From Rhodobiaceae bacterium UBA7804 (GTDB lineage Bacteria > Pseudomonadota > Alphaproteobacteria > Parvibaculales > Parvibaculaceae), in contig DLCG01000007.1 of NCBI GenBank assembly GCA_002480495.1, positions 1-58,219 on the forward strand: a stretch of DNA of 58,219 bases, given 5' to 3'. A model generated the notes under the pieces. The model worked only from the letters and a program-made list of their open reading frames with translations. It searched no databases and was not told the DNA's origin. Below are positions 35,372 through 44,547 of the stretch, in pieces (within the stretch, counting starts at the first letter, position 1; each line of letters starts with the position of its first letter). The translations under genes and the position numbers were made by a program.

Positions 35372-36384
35372 GTATTGCCTCCACGCGAGGTGACGCCTGT
35401 CCGCACCGCGCCATTCTTCATTGTCGCTTCCGTCGCGATCCCCTGGTTCGTCGCCGCACCCTCCGTCAGCTCGACCGAAACGCGGTCCGGCAGGCGGAGA
35501 TCGACGGAAACGATGTCCCGGGACAGAATCTTGTATTGCGTGTCATAGGCGGCGAGATCGGCGAGCGCCTTTTCGACGCCCGTCTCCGGCAGCTTCACAT
35601 CGACGCCGTTTTCAAGGCGGAGGTTCCAGCGCCGGTCGCTCACACGCACGAAGGCGCGGACGCGCTGGAGGAGCTGCGGCTGCTCCGCCCTCATGAGATT
35701 GAGAAGAGCAGTCGCCTCGCGCGGCGCGCCGAAACCGACGATGAAGGGCAGATGGGCGAAGTCCTGCACGCCCTCCTCGGTGATGGGGCGGCCCTCCGCA
35801 TCGATGATCGAAAGCGTGCCGCCGCGCTGCCAGAGCGCGAAAGGTTCGCGTTCCTTCACCTCGATACGGATCGTATCCGGCAGAAGCCGGGTTACCGTGG
35901 CCGAACCGACCCAGCCAAGCCGTTCGATGCGCTGACGCGCCGCTTCCGTGTCGAAGCCGAAGATCGGATCGCCCCGCTCGACACCCACCGCGGCAAGAAG
36001 GTCTTCCTTGCGCGTTTGCGCCCTGCCCGTCACGCGGACATCCTGAATGGAGAAGCCAGAAAGCGCGAGCACGCGGTTCACCTGCCGGTCAGCCGCATCG
36101 GCAGCCGCCTGCGCATGACCGCCAATCACGATGCCGTATACGATGACACCGGCGATGAGCGCGACCGCTCCCCAGGCGAAAGGCCGCGTGCCGAAATTGC
36201 CCTCGCGCAGATTCTCGATCCATGCCGCGACAGGACCCGCCGGGCGGTCCCTGCGGCGGCCGAATGTACTCATCGCACTTGTGTTGCGCCGCTTGCCTGG
36301 CGCAACCTTCGAATTCTTCTTCATTGTCTTGCCGCGAGGCGCCGCACGGACGCCGGTACGCGACTGGCTCTTTACCTGTCGCAT
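35368..36384 (-). CDS. ftsQ: Cell division protein FtsQ
   Basis: Bitopic divisome scaffold, about 338 residues. A long basic cytoplasmic N-terminus (about 75 residues, Arg/Lys-rich) precedes one membrane span (AWGAVALIAGVIVYGIVIGG). A POTRA domain (FSIQDVRVTGRAQTRKEDLLAAVGV) and the FtsQ beta domain follow. The ATG at 36384 has GGAGG about 7 nt upstream and overlaps the end of ddl by 13 nt. A start at MKKNSK further in is possible. Its stop overlaps ftsA. Confidence 0.94.
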   Translation of the reverse strand: MRQVKSQSRTGVRAAPRGKTMKKNSKVAPGKRRNTSAMSTFGRRRDRPAGPVAAWIENLREGNFGTRPFAWGAVALIAGVIVYGIVIGGHAQAAADAADRQVNRVLALSGFSIQDVRVTGRAQTRKEDLLAAVGVERGDPIFGFDTEAARQRIERLGWVGSATVTRLLPDTIRIEVKEREPFALWQRGGTLSIIDAEGRPITEEGVQDFAHLPFIVGFGAPREATALLNLMRAEQPQLLQRVRAFVRVSDRRWNLRLENGVDVKLPETGVEKALADLAAYDTQYKILSRDIVSVDLRLPDRVSVELTEGAATNQGIATEATMKNGAVRTGVTSRGGNT

Positions 36385-37301
36385 GATGCGTCCTCCACCA
36401 TCCAGCTCACCAGTTCGCCATAGGAATAGCCCGCGAGGCCCGCAAGCTCCGGTACGAGGGATGTCGGCGTCATGCCGGGCTGCGTGTTCACCTCGAGAAG
36501 AATGAGCTCGGGCTTGCCGGGCCGCGTATCGTCGAAGCGGAAATCGGCGCGGCTGACGCCCCGGCAGCCGAGCGCCTTGTGCGCGGCGAGCGTCACCCGC
36601 TGCACCTCGGCGTAGGTATGCTCGTCGATCGGCGCGGGAATGATGTGGCGCGAGCCGCCCGTCTGGTACTTCGCCTCGTAGTCGTAGAAAGCCGTGTTCG
36701 CGATGATTTCCGTCACGCCGAAGATTTCCTCGCCCATCACGGCACAGGTGAGCTCGCGGCCGGCGATATAACGCTCCACCATCACCTCGTCGCCCAGATT
36801 CCATTCGGGCGAAGTAAGCTCGGCGGGCGGACGATTGTCGCCCTCGCGCACGATGAAGACGCCGACAGAGGAGCCTTCGCTCACCGGCTTGATCACGTAA
36901 GGCGGGTCCATCACATGGCCATAGGCTGCCTGTTCGCGGGGAACGACAACGCTTTCCGCGACCGGCAGACCAGCCGCGCGGAACATCGGCTTCGAGCGTT
37001 CCTTGTTCATGGCAAGCGCCGAAGCGAGCACGCCCGAATGCGTGTAGGGGATACGCAGGATTTCGAGGAGACCCTGCACGCAGCCATCCTCACCCCAGCG
37101 CCCATGCAGCGCATTGAAGGCAACGTCCGGCTTCACCTTGAGAAGCTGGTCGGCAAGGTCGCGGCCCACATCGATTTCCGTGACGCGGTAGCCCTGACCC
37201 TTGAGCGCTTCGGCGCAGCCGCGGCCCGACACGAGGCTCACCTCGCGCTCCGCGCTCCATCCGCCTTTGAGGACGGCGACATGTTTCGCACCGCTGCTCA
37301 T
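36372..37301 (-). CDS. ddl: D-alanine--D-alanine ligase
   Basis: ATP-grasp enzyme making D-Ala-D-Ala for MurF. 309 residues from the ATG at 37301, which overlaps the murB stop (ATGA). Motifs: VAVLKGGWSAEREVSL at the N-terminus, HGRWGEDGCVQGLLE, YVIKPVSEGSSVGVF, and the metal/substrate-site LILLEVNTQPGMTPTSL. It overlaps the start of ftsQ by 13 nt. The position murB-ddl-ftsQ is the standard alphaproteobacterial order. Confidence 0.97.
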   Translation of the reverse strand: MSSGAKHVAVLKGGWSAEREVSLVSGRGCAEALKGQGYRVTEIDVGRDLADQLLKVKPDVAFNALHGRWGEDGCVQGLLEILRIPYTHSGVLASALAMNKERSKPMFRAAGLPVAESVVVPREQAAYGHVMDPPYVIKPVSEGSSVGVFIVREGDNRPPAELTSPEWNLGDEVMVERYIAGRELTCAVMGEEIFGVTEIIANTAFYDYEAKYQTGGSRHIIPAPIDEHTYAEVQRVTLAAHKALGCRGVSRADFRFDDTRPGKPELILLEVNTQPGMTPTSLVPELAGLAGYSYGELVSWMVEDASCDR

Positions 37302-38224
37302 GCCTCGCCCTCCCTCTCGCCGATGCGCCTGATTTCCCATTCGAGCGTGACGCCGCTCGTCTTCTTCACGCGCGCGCGCACTTCCTCACCCAGATCCTCG
37401 ATGTCCGCCGCAGTGGCATCGCCCAGATTGATCAGGAAGTTGCAGTGAAGCTCCGACACCTGCGCACCACCGCGAACGAGACCGCGGCAACCGGCGGCGT
37501 CGATCAACTGCCAGGACTTCTTTCCATCCGGATTCTTGAAGGTGGAGCCACCCGTGCGCGTACGGATGGGCTGCGTCGCCTCGCGCGAGGCCGTGATCTC
37601 GTTCATGCGCGCGAGGATTTCCGCCTTGTCGCCCGGCGTTCCCTGAAAGAGCGCTTCCACGAAGATGAGACCTTCCGGCGCGCCCGAATGACGATAGCTG
37701 TAGTCCATGTCGGCAAGCGTCAGCACATGCCGCTCGCCCTTGCGGTCGATGGCAACGGCGGCGATCAATACGTCCTTCGTTTCCCGGCCATAGGCGCCCG
37801 CATTCATGCGCAGCGCACCGCCGATGGAGCCGGGAATGCCCCGGTAGAATTCGAGACCCGCAATGCCTGCTTCCTGCGCCGCGCGGGCAACGGCGACATC
37901 GAGCGCCGCCGTGCCTGCGCGCACGCAGTCCCCCTCTTGAACCTCGATCTTCATGAACTCGCGTCCGAGCCGGACAACGACGCCCGGCACGCCGCCCTCG
38001 CGCACGAGAAGATTGGAGCCGACACCGATCACCGTCACCGGCACATCTTCCGGCGTGCCGCGCAGGAAGTCCGCGAGATCGTCCGCATCCGCCGGGCGGA
38101 ATAGCACTTCGGCGTTTCCGCCGACGCGGAACCAGGTGAGCGGCGCGAGCGGCGCATCGGCGGTGAGCTCACCGCGCACCTTGGGCAGCCGGCCGATCAG
38201 CGAGGATGTGCTTGTCTGCACCAT
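37298..38224 (-). CDS. murB: UDP-N-acetylenolpyruvoylglucosamine reductase
   Basis: FAD enzyme reducing UDP-GlcNAc-enolpyruvate to UDP-MurNAc with NADPH. 308 residues, type-II-like. Motifs: TWFRVGGNAEVLF, VIGVGSNLLVREGGVPGVVV, GIPGSIGGALRMNAGAYG (FAD binding), and GGSTFKNPDGKKSWQLIDAAGCRG with the catalytic Ser region. The ATG at 38224 lies 2 nt after the murC stop; GGGGAGG within murC provides a ribosome site. Confidence 0.97.
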   Translation of the reverse strand: MVQTSTSSLIGRLPKVRGELTADAPLAPLTWFRVGGNAEVLFRPADADDLADFLRGTPEDVPVTVIGVGSNLLVREGGVPGVVVRLGREFMKIEVQEGDCVRAGTAALDVAVARAAQEAGIAGLEFYRGIPGSIGGALRMNAGAYGRETKDVLIAAVAIDRKGERHVLTLADMDYSYRHSGAPEGLIFVEALFQGTPGDKAEILARMNEITASREATQPIRTRTGGSTFKNPDGKKSWQLIDAAGCRGLVRGGAQVSELHCNFLINLGDATAADIEDLGEEVRARVKKTSGVTLEWEIRRIGEREGEA

Positions 38225-38226
38225 CG

Positions 38227-39717
38227 TCACTTCTTCCTCCCCGGCTTTTTCGTCGGAGGCTTCTTCCCGGCAGGCTTCGCCTTCGCGGCGTTTTTCGCAG
38301 TCTTCTTCCTGCTCAGCGCTTCGAGGTTCGCGGCGAGTTCGTTCGCCCAATAGGTGATGCTGCCCGCGCCGAGGCAGACGACGAGGTCGCCGGGCTTGGC
38401 CACCTCCGCGACGAGACCGGGCAGCGCCTCCGGACTTTCGAGCGGCATCACGTCGCGGTGGCCGCGGTCGCGCAGACCCTGCACCAGCGCATCGCGGTTC
38501 GCGCCCTCGATGGGTTTTTCGCCCGCCTCATAGACATCGGCGACGATCACGGCATCCGCGTCGTTGAAGCAGGCGCAGAATTCGTCGAAGAGATTGTGCA
38601 GGCGCGTATAGCGATGCGGCTGGACGACGGCGATTGTGCGGCCGGAGCTCGCCGAACGCGCGGCCTGCAGAACGGCCGCAATCTCGACCGGATGATGGCC
38701 GTAATCGTCATAGAGGCGCACGCCGTTCCATTCGCCCACAAAGGTGAAGCGGCGCTTCACACCGCCGAAACCTTCAAGCGCCTCGCGAATCTTGTCGTCG
38801 CCGATCCCCATCTGCAGCGCGACGCCCATCGCGGCCAGGCTGTTCAGCATGTTATGCGTGCCATGCATGGCAAGGCGCACGGCCTTCAGCTCACGCGTCT
38901 CACGCGTCTTGCGGTCGGTGATCGTCACGTCGAACACGTTGAAGCCGTCTTCGACACGCGCATTGGTCGCGCGGATATCGGCCTGCGGATTGGTGCCGTA
39001 GGTGACGATGCGGCGGTCGCGAACGCGCCCGATCAGCGCCTGCACTTCCGGATGATCGATGCACATGACCGCTGCGCCATAGAAAGGCACGTTCTCCACG
39101 AAGGTCAGGAAGGCATCCTTCGCCGCCTCGAAAGTCCCGTAATAGTCGAGATGTTCGGGGTCGATATTCGTCACGATGGCAATGGTCGCCGGAAGCTTGA
39201 TGAAGGTGCCGTCGGACTCGTCGGCCTCCACCACCATCCACTCGCCTTCGCCGAGACGCGCATTGGTGCCGTAGGCGTTGATGATGCCGCCATTGATTAC
39301 GGTCGGATCGAGCCCCGCCTTGTCCAGAATGGCCGCGACCATGGAAGTGGTCGTCGTCTTGCCATGCGTACCGGCAATCGCGACGCAGCTCTTGAGGCGC
39401 ATCAGTTCAGCCAGCATTTCCGCGCGCCGCACCACCGGCACGAAGCGCGCCCGCGCCTCCATCAGTTCCGGATTTTCCGGCCGGATGGCGGAAGAGACGA
39501 CGACGACCTGCGCGTCCTTCACATTCTCGGCTTTCTGGCCGATGAAGACCTTGATGCCGAGCGCCTTCAGGCGCTTCACATTGGCGCTGTCGGCGAGGTC
39601 GCTGCCTTGCACCTTGTAGCCGAGATTGTGCATGACTTCGGCAATGCCGCTCATGCCGATACCGCCGATGCCGACGAAGTGGATATTGCCGATGTCGAGA
39701 GGTGCCGGGCGCATCAT
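38227..39717 (-). CDS. murC: UDP-N-acetylmuramate--L-alanine ligase
   Basis: Adds L-Ala to UDP-MurNAc. About 496 residues: IHFVGIGGIGMSGIAEVM at the N-terminus, P-loop AGTHGKTTTTSM, central ENVPFYGAAVMC region, and YDDYGHHPVEI and QPHRYTRLHNLFDEF in the C-terminal half. The protein ends in an unusual tail of about 30 residues made almost only of Lys, Ala, Pro and Gly. The first of two adjacent ATGs overlaps the murG stop (ATGA); the second, at 39714, has better spacing from GGGAGG. Confidence 0.97.
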   Translation of the reverse strand: MMRPAPLDIGNIHFVGIGGIGMSGIAEVMHNLGYKVQGSDLADSANVKRLKALGIKVFIGQKAENVKDAQVVVVSSAIRPENPELMEARARFVPVVRRAEMLAELMRLKSCVAIAGTHGKTTTTSMVAAILDKAGLDPTVINGGIINAYGTNARLGEGEWMVVEADESDGTFIKLPATIAIVTNIDPEHLDYYGTFEAAKDAFLTFVENVPFYGAAVMCIDHPEVQALIGRVRDRRIVTYGTNPQADIRATNARVEDGFNVFDVTITDRKTRETRELKAVRLAMHGTHNMLNSLAAMGVALQMGIGDDKIREALEGFGGVKRRFTFVGEWNGVRLYDDYGHHPVEIAAVLQAARSASSGRTIAVVQPHRYTRLHNLFDEFCACFNDADAVIVADVYEAGEKPIEGANRDALVQGLRDRGHRDVMPLESPEALPGLVAEVAKPGDLVVCLGAGSITYWANELAANLEALSRKKTAKNAAKAKPAGKKPPTKKPGRKK

Positions 39718-40904
39718 GCACCTCCCGTCGTGAATTCGAGATTGCCGTTGCCGCCCTGCGCGATCTCCTTGCGCGCGCGGCTGCGGAGCGCACGGTATTC
39801 GCCCCGGCCAAGCGCTTCGACGAGGTCGGCAAGCTCGCGCACGGCATTGGGCTGGCCCTGAGCCTTCGCCGCCGCAGCAGCCGCTTCGAGATCGGCCGGG
39901 GCGGAGAAGAGCCGCTCGATACGCTGTGCAAACACTTCCTCGGTGAAATCCTTCTGTTCGATCATCCAGGCCGCGCCCGCATCCGCCAGCTTCTCGGCGT
40001 TCGCCTTCTGGTCGTTGTCGAGCGAGTGCGGCAGCGGCACGAGGATCGAGGGACGCCCGATCACGGCGAGTTCGCTCACGGTCGAAGCGCCGGAACGGCC
40101 GACGACGAGATGGCAATGCGCGATGCGCTCCGGCATGTCGTCGAAAAAGGAATTGAGTTCGGCGTGAATTCCAGCCTGCTCGTAGACGCGCGCAACGCGT
40201 TCCATATCTTCCGGTCTCGCCTGCTGCACGACACGGAGACGCTTCCGCATCTCCTCCGGCAGATGCGCCAGCGAGGCGGGCACGATGTCGCTCATCACGC
40301 GCGCACCCTGGCTGCCGCCGAAAACGAGAAGACGAATTTCGCCGCCGGGCCGCGGCGTGTCGTAAGCCGCGCCCGCCTGCGCGATCACGGCGTCGCGCAC
40401 CGGATTGCCGGTGAGAACCAGCTTTCCCGCATCGCGAGCTTTCAGGAATTTCGGCTTGTCGAAGGTCGAGGCGATCGCTTCGACATGCGGCGCGACGAGG
40501 CGGTTCACCCGCCCAAGTACGGCGTTCTGCTCGTGAACGCAGGCCGGCACCCCGCGCAGGATAGCGGCGGCGACCGGCGGCAGCGTCGGATAACCGCCAA
40601 AGCCGATCAGCGCGGCGGGCTTCACACGCTGCAGGATGGCGAGTGAGCGAGCGACGCCCGCAAGAATGGCGGGCGCCGCCCTCACGAGACCGGCGAGGCC
40701 TTTGCCTGAAGGTGTCGCCGAGGGAACCGCGTAGATATCGGCTTCGGGGAAAAGACGGTCGAAGCGCTGCACACGCTCATCCGTCATCAGAACGATCTTG
40801 CGCCCGCGGCGGCGCAGCTCCTGCGCGAGCGCCTGGCCCGGGAAAAGATGACCGCCCGTGCCGCCGGCGGCGATGACGATGGGACCGCGAGGATAATGCG
40901 TCAT
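39714..40904 (-). CDS. murG: UDP-GlcNAc:undecaprenyl-PP-MurNAc-pentapeptide GlcNAc transferase
   Basis: Peripheral inner-membrane glycosyltransferase converting lipid I to lipid II. 396 residues with the N-terminal loop IAAGGTGGHLFPG (G14-H19), GFGGYPTLPP, LVFGGSQGARVMSD, and HLVVGRSGASTVSELAVIGRPSILVPLPH (UDP-GlcNAc site). The ATG overlaps the ftsW stop (ATGA), so the flippase/polymerase partner and the lipid II synthase are translationally coupled. Confidence 0.97.
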   Translation of the reverse strand: MTHYPRGPIVIAAGGTGGHLFPGQALAQELRRRGRKIVLMTDERVQRFDRLFPEADIYAVPSATPSGKGLAGLVRAAPAILAGVARSLAILQRVKPAALIGFGGYPTLPPVAAAILRGVPACVHEQNAVLGRVNRLVAPHVEAIASTFDKPKFLKARDAGKLVLTGNPVRDAVIAQAGAAYDTPRPGGEIRLLVFGGSQGARVMSDIVPASLAHLPEEMRKRLRVVQQARPEDMERVARVYEQAGIHAELNSFFDDMPERIAHCHLVVGRSGASTVSELAVIGRPSILVPLPHSLDNDQKANAEKLADAGAAWMIEQKDFTEEVFAQRIERLFSAPADLEAAAAAAKAQGQPNAVRELADLVEALGRGEYRALRSRARKEIAQGGNGNLEFTTGGA

Positions 40905-42049
40905 GCGTCGATCCCCCGTCCGTTCTGGCGCGCGACCTGCGAACCCGCGCGGCGGCGCGTCAGCGCCAGCAGCATGCCCATGGCGAAGGCGAGCGCGAAA
41001 AGCGACGAACCACCATAGGAGATGAAGGGCAGCGTCATGCCTTTCGCGGGCATGAGGTTCACATTGACCGACATGTTGATGAGGGCCTGCAGGCCGAACA
41101 GGGCGACAAGGCCGCAGGAAGCGAACTGCACGAAGAGATCCGGCTCGTCCATCGCCTGACGGAGCGTGCGGATAACGATAGCCGCGAAGATGCCGATGAT
41201 GACGAGACCCGCGATGATCCCATATTCCTCTGCGGCGACGGCGAAGATGAAGTCCGTATGCGCATCCGGCAGAATGCGCTTCACGATGCCCTCGCCCGGG
41301 CCGCGCCCCGTAATGCCGCCCGCCGTCACCGCATCGAGCGCGCGATCGATCTGATAGGTATCGCCAGATTCCGGATTGAGAAACCGGTCCACGCGGCTCG
41401 CGACATGCGGCATCAGCGTATAGGCCGCAATGGCACCGGCCAGCGCCAGCATGGCGAGAGAACCGATCCAGGCCCATGAAAGCCCGGCCATGAAGAGCAT
41501 GGCGCCGAAGACCATGGTGAGTAGCATGAGCTGGCCGAAATCCGGCTGGATCGCGAGCACCGAGACCACCATGCCGAAAAGCACGACGCCGATCGCCATG
41601 CCGGGAACGCCCGGCGTGCGCTGCGATTCCGCAAAGAGCCAGGCGACCAGAACGATGAAGGAAGGTTTCACGAACTCGGAGGGCTGCACGCCGAAGGGAC
41701 CGATCTGAAGCCAGCGGTGCGCGCCCTTCACTTCCGGCCCGATCAGCGGCGTGAGCGCCATCAGCACGAAAGCGGCAGCGAAGACGCAAGCCGCCGCGCG
41801 ACGGACCTGCCGCACATTGAGTAGCGACACGCCGATCAGGATCGCGATGGACGGCACGAGGAAGATCATCTGCCGGTATACGAAATGGAACGGCGGAAGA
41901 TTGATGCGCGTCGCGACCGCAGGACTTGCAGCAAGCGCAAGCACGCCACCAAGCAGCATGAGGCTGAAAAGACCGACAAGCGTCCACTTGTCGACGGTCC
42001 ACCACCATTCGGCGAACATGCTGCGATTGGTACGGGCAAGACGGATCAT
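40901..42049 (-). CDS. ftsW: Septal SEDS peptidoglycan glycosyltransferase FtsW
   Basis: SEDS-family polytopic protein (about ten spans, 382 residues) that polymerises septal glycan with its partner FtsI. Motifs: KGAHRWLQIGPFGVQPSEFVKPSFI, QPDFGQLMLLTMVFGAMLF, ITGRGPGEGIVKRILPDAHTDFIFAVAAEE (span), and PFISYGGSSLFALAFAMGML. The ATG at 42049 overlaps the murD stop. A longer frame upstream is simply antisense-free extension into murD. Confidence 0.97.
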   Translation of the reverse strand: MIRLARTNRSMFAEWWWTVDKWTLVGLFSLMLLGGVLALAASPAVATRINLPPFHFVYRQMIFLVPSIAILIGVSLLNVRQVRRAAACVFAAAFVLMALTPLIGPEVKGAHRWLQIGPFGVQPSEFVKPSFIVLVAWLFAESQRTPGVPGMAIGVVLFGMVVSVLAIQPDFGQLMLLTMVFGAMLFMAGLSWAWIGSLAMLALAGAIAAYTLMPHVASRVDRFLNPESGDTYQIDRALDAVTAGGITGRGPGEGIVKRILPDAHTDFIFAVAAEEYGIIAGLVIIGIFAAIVIRTLRQAMDEPDLFVQFASCGLVALFGLQALINMSVNVNLMPAKGMTLPFISYGGSSLFALAFAMGMLLALTRRRAGSQVARQNGRGIDA

Positions 42050-43455
42050 GCGGCGGCACCTCCCTTGACCTTGAGGCGCTCCTGCACCGCGGCGCGGAAG
42101 ACGTCTCCCCGCTCCTCGAAGCTGGAGAACTGGTCGAACGAGGCGCAGGCGGGCGAAAGAAGGACGACCTTGAGCGCGGCTCCGTCCGCAGCGGCATCGC
42201 GCGCCGCCGTCTCGACCGCCCGGTCGAGCGTACCGCAATGAACGGCCTCTACCTTGCCCTTCAGCGTTTCCGCGAAGCTGCGCGCCGCATCGCCAATGAG
42301 ATAGGCGCGGCGAATCTTCGCGAACCAGGGTTCGAGCGAGGCGATACCGCCCTCCTTGGCCTTTCCGCCGATGATCCAGTAGATGTTGTCGTAGGTCGCA
42401 AGCGCCTTCGAGGCGGCGTCGGCATTGGTCGCCTTGCTGTCATTCACGAAGCGAACGCCATCCGCTTCGCCGACGATCTCCATGCGGTGCGCGAGACCGG
42501 GGAAACTTTCGAAAGCGGCGAGAATACGCTCGCGCTGATAGCCGAGCGCGCGGCCCGTGGCATAAGCTGCCGCGGCATTCTGCCAGTTGTGGGCGCCCGC
42601 AAGAGTTTTGATTTCGCGAAGGTCCCCCACCTTCGCCGCCTGCGTACCGGTGCTGTCATAGATCACGCCATCGAGCACATAGACGCCGCGCGAGAGCGCC
42701 TTGCCGATCGAGACGGGGACGACCGTCTCTGCGCGCCGGGCAACCTCCTGCGTGCAGATTTTCGACGTCATCGCATCGTCCACGCCGATCACGGCGGTAT
42801 CGCCCACTCCCTGGCGCGCGAAGATGCGCGCCTTGACGTCCGCGTAGTGCTCAAGCGTTCCATGACGATCGATGTGATCGGGCGTAATGTTGAGCAGCAC
42901 CGCGATGTCCGGTGCGAGACCGGGCGCAAGGTCGATCTGGTAGGAAGAGACTTCCACCACATAGACAATGCCTTTTTCCGGCGCATCGAGATCGAGGACG
43001 GCACGGCCGATATTGCCGCCGACCTGCGCATCTCCGCCGCATCGCCGAACCATGTGCCCGATGAGAGCCGTCGTCGTCGACTTGCCGTTCGTACCCGTGA
43101 TCGCGACGACACGCGTATCCTTTCCCGCCGCGTTCACCGCACGCTGGAAAAGCTCGACATCGCCTATCACTTCGACATTGGCCGCCCGCGCCTTCCCGAC
43201 AGCCTCATGGGGCACGGGATGCGTGAGCGGAATGCCGGGGCTGAGGATCAGCGCGGAGAAAGTCGTCCAGTCCCAGCCATTGGGATCGGACAGCCGGAAA
43301 CCCGCCAGCTTCGCCTCGCTGCGTTTTGCTTCCGAGTCGTCCCAGGCGAAAACATTCGCGCCACCGGCCTCGAGCGCACGCACCGTCGCAAGGCCGGACT
43401 TTCCCAGGCCCAGCACCGCCACGTTCCGCTTGTCGAAGCCGGTCGCTGCGATCAT
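42046..43455 (-). CDS. murD: UDP-N-acetylmuramoylalanine--D-glutamate ligase
   Basis: Adds D-Glu to UDP-MurNAc-L-Ala. 469 residues with N-terminal VAVLGLGKSGLATVRAL, P-loop ITGTNGKSTTTALI, LLNITPDHIDRHGTLEHYADVKARIF (span of the Mur central motif), VNDSKATNADAASKAL and the C-terminal VLLSPACASFDQFSSFEERGDVFR. It overlaps ftsW by ATGA and starts 3 nt after mraY. Confidence 0.98.
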   Translation of the reverse strand: MIAATGFDKRNVAVLGLGKSGLATVRALEAGGANVFAWDDSEAKRSEAKLAGFRLSDPNGWDWTTFSALILSPGIPLTHPVPHEAVGKARAANVEVIGDVELFQRAVNAAGKDTRVVAITGTNGKSTTTALIGHMVRRCGGDAQVGGNIGRAVLDLDAPEKGIVYVVEVSSYQIDLAPGLAPDIAVLLNITPDHIDRHGTLEHYADVKARIFARQGVGDTAVIGVDDAMTSKICTQEVARRAETVVPVSIGKALSRGVYVLDGVIYDSTGTQAAKVGDLREIKTLAGAHNWQNAAAAYATGRALGYQRERILAAFESFPGLAHRMEIVGEADGVRFVNDSKATNADAASKALATYDNIYWIIGGKAKEGGIASLEPWFAKIRRAYLIGDAARSFAETLKGKVEAVHCGTLDRAVETAARDAAADGAALKVVLLSPACASFDQFSSFEERGDVFRAAVQERLKVKGGAAA

Positions 43456-43458
43456 TCC

Positions 43459-44547
43459 CTACCTCAACTTCAACGTCGCGAGGCCCGCCATCGCGAGCAC
43501 GACAGAAATGATCCAGAAGCGCACGACGACGGTCGGCTCCGCCCAGCCCTTCTGTTCGAAATGATGATGGAGGGGCGCCATCCGGAAGACGCGCTTGCCC
43601 GTAAGCTTGAAGGAAGCGACCTGCACGATGACCGACACCGCCTCAAGCACGAAGAGACCGCCGATGATCGCGAGCACAAGTTCATGCTTCGCCGCCACCG
43701 CAATGGCGCCGAGTGCACCGCCAAGCGCGAGAGAGCCCGTGTCGCCCATGAAGACCATGGCGGGCGGCGCGTTGTACCAGAGGAAACCCAGCCCCGCGCC
43801 GATCAGCGCGCCGCAGAAGACCGCAAGCTCGCCCGTGCCCGGCACGAAGTGGATCTGCAGATAATCCGCGAAAACTGCGTTACCGACGAGATAGACGATG
43901 AGGCCGAAGGCTGCCGCCGCGATCATGACCGGAACGATGGCGAGCCCGTCGAGACCGTCCGTCAGGTTGACCGCATTGGACGCGCCGACGATCACCAGCG
44001 CGCCAAAGAGGAAGAAGAAGCCCCCGAGCTGGATCAGCAGCGTTTTGAAGAAGGGAACGGTGAGCGCCGTCTGCAGCGGCTCGCTCGACACGAGTACCAA
44101 CGCCCACATGGCGACGAGCGCGATCGCGAATTCGAACAGGAGCTTTACGCGCCCCGGAACGCCTTGCGGCGAAATCTTCGACACCTTGAGGTAGTCGTCG
44201 GCAAAACCCACAGCGCCGAAGCCGAGGGTAACGAAGAGGACGATCCAGACATATGGATTGCCCAGATCGGCCCAGAGCAGCACGGAAGGAACGAGACCCA
44301 CCAGGATGAGGAACCCGCCCATGGTGGGCGTGCCCTGCTTCTGGATCACATGCGTCTGCGGACCGTCCTCGCGGATCGGCTGGCCGCGGCGCTGGCGCGC
44401 GCGAAGCAGCGCGATCATGCGCGGACCGAAAAGGAAGCTGATGAGCAGCGCCGTCATCGTTGCGCCGCCCGTGCGGAACGTGATGTAGCGGAACACGTTG
44501 AGCGCCGCCACCTGATCCGCCATGCCGCCGAGCCAGTCGTAAAGCAT
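43459..44547 (-). CDS. mraY: Phospho-MurNAc-pentapeptide transferase
   Basis: Polytopic inner-membrane enzyme transferring phospho-MurNAc-pentapeptide to undecaprenyl phosphate to give lipid I. 362 residues, about ten spans. Catalytic motifs: KQGTPTMGG, FADDYLKVSK, NAVNLTDGLDGLAI and the C-terminal APLHHHFEQKGW. The ATG overlaps the murF stop by one base (TGATG). Confidence 0.98.
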   Translation of the reverse strand: MLYDWLGGMADQVAALNVFRYITFRTGGATMTALLISFLFGPRMIALLRARQRRGQPIREDGPQTHVIQKQGTPTMGGFLILVGLVPSVLLWADLGNPYVWIVLFVTLGFGAVGFADDYLKVSKISPQGVPGRVKLLFEFAIALVAMWALVLVSSEPLQTALTVPFFKTLLIQLGGFFFLFGALVIVGASNAVNLTDGLDGLAIVPVMIAAAAFGLIVYLVGNAVFADYLQIHFVPGTGELAVFCGALIGAGLGFLWYNAPPAMVFMGDTGSLALGGALGAIAVAAKHELVLAIIGGLFVLEAVSVIVQVASFKLTGKRVFRMAPLHHHFEQKGWAEPTVVVRFWIISVVLAMAGLATLKLR

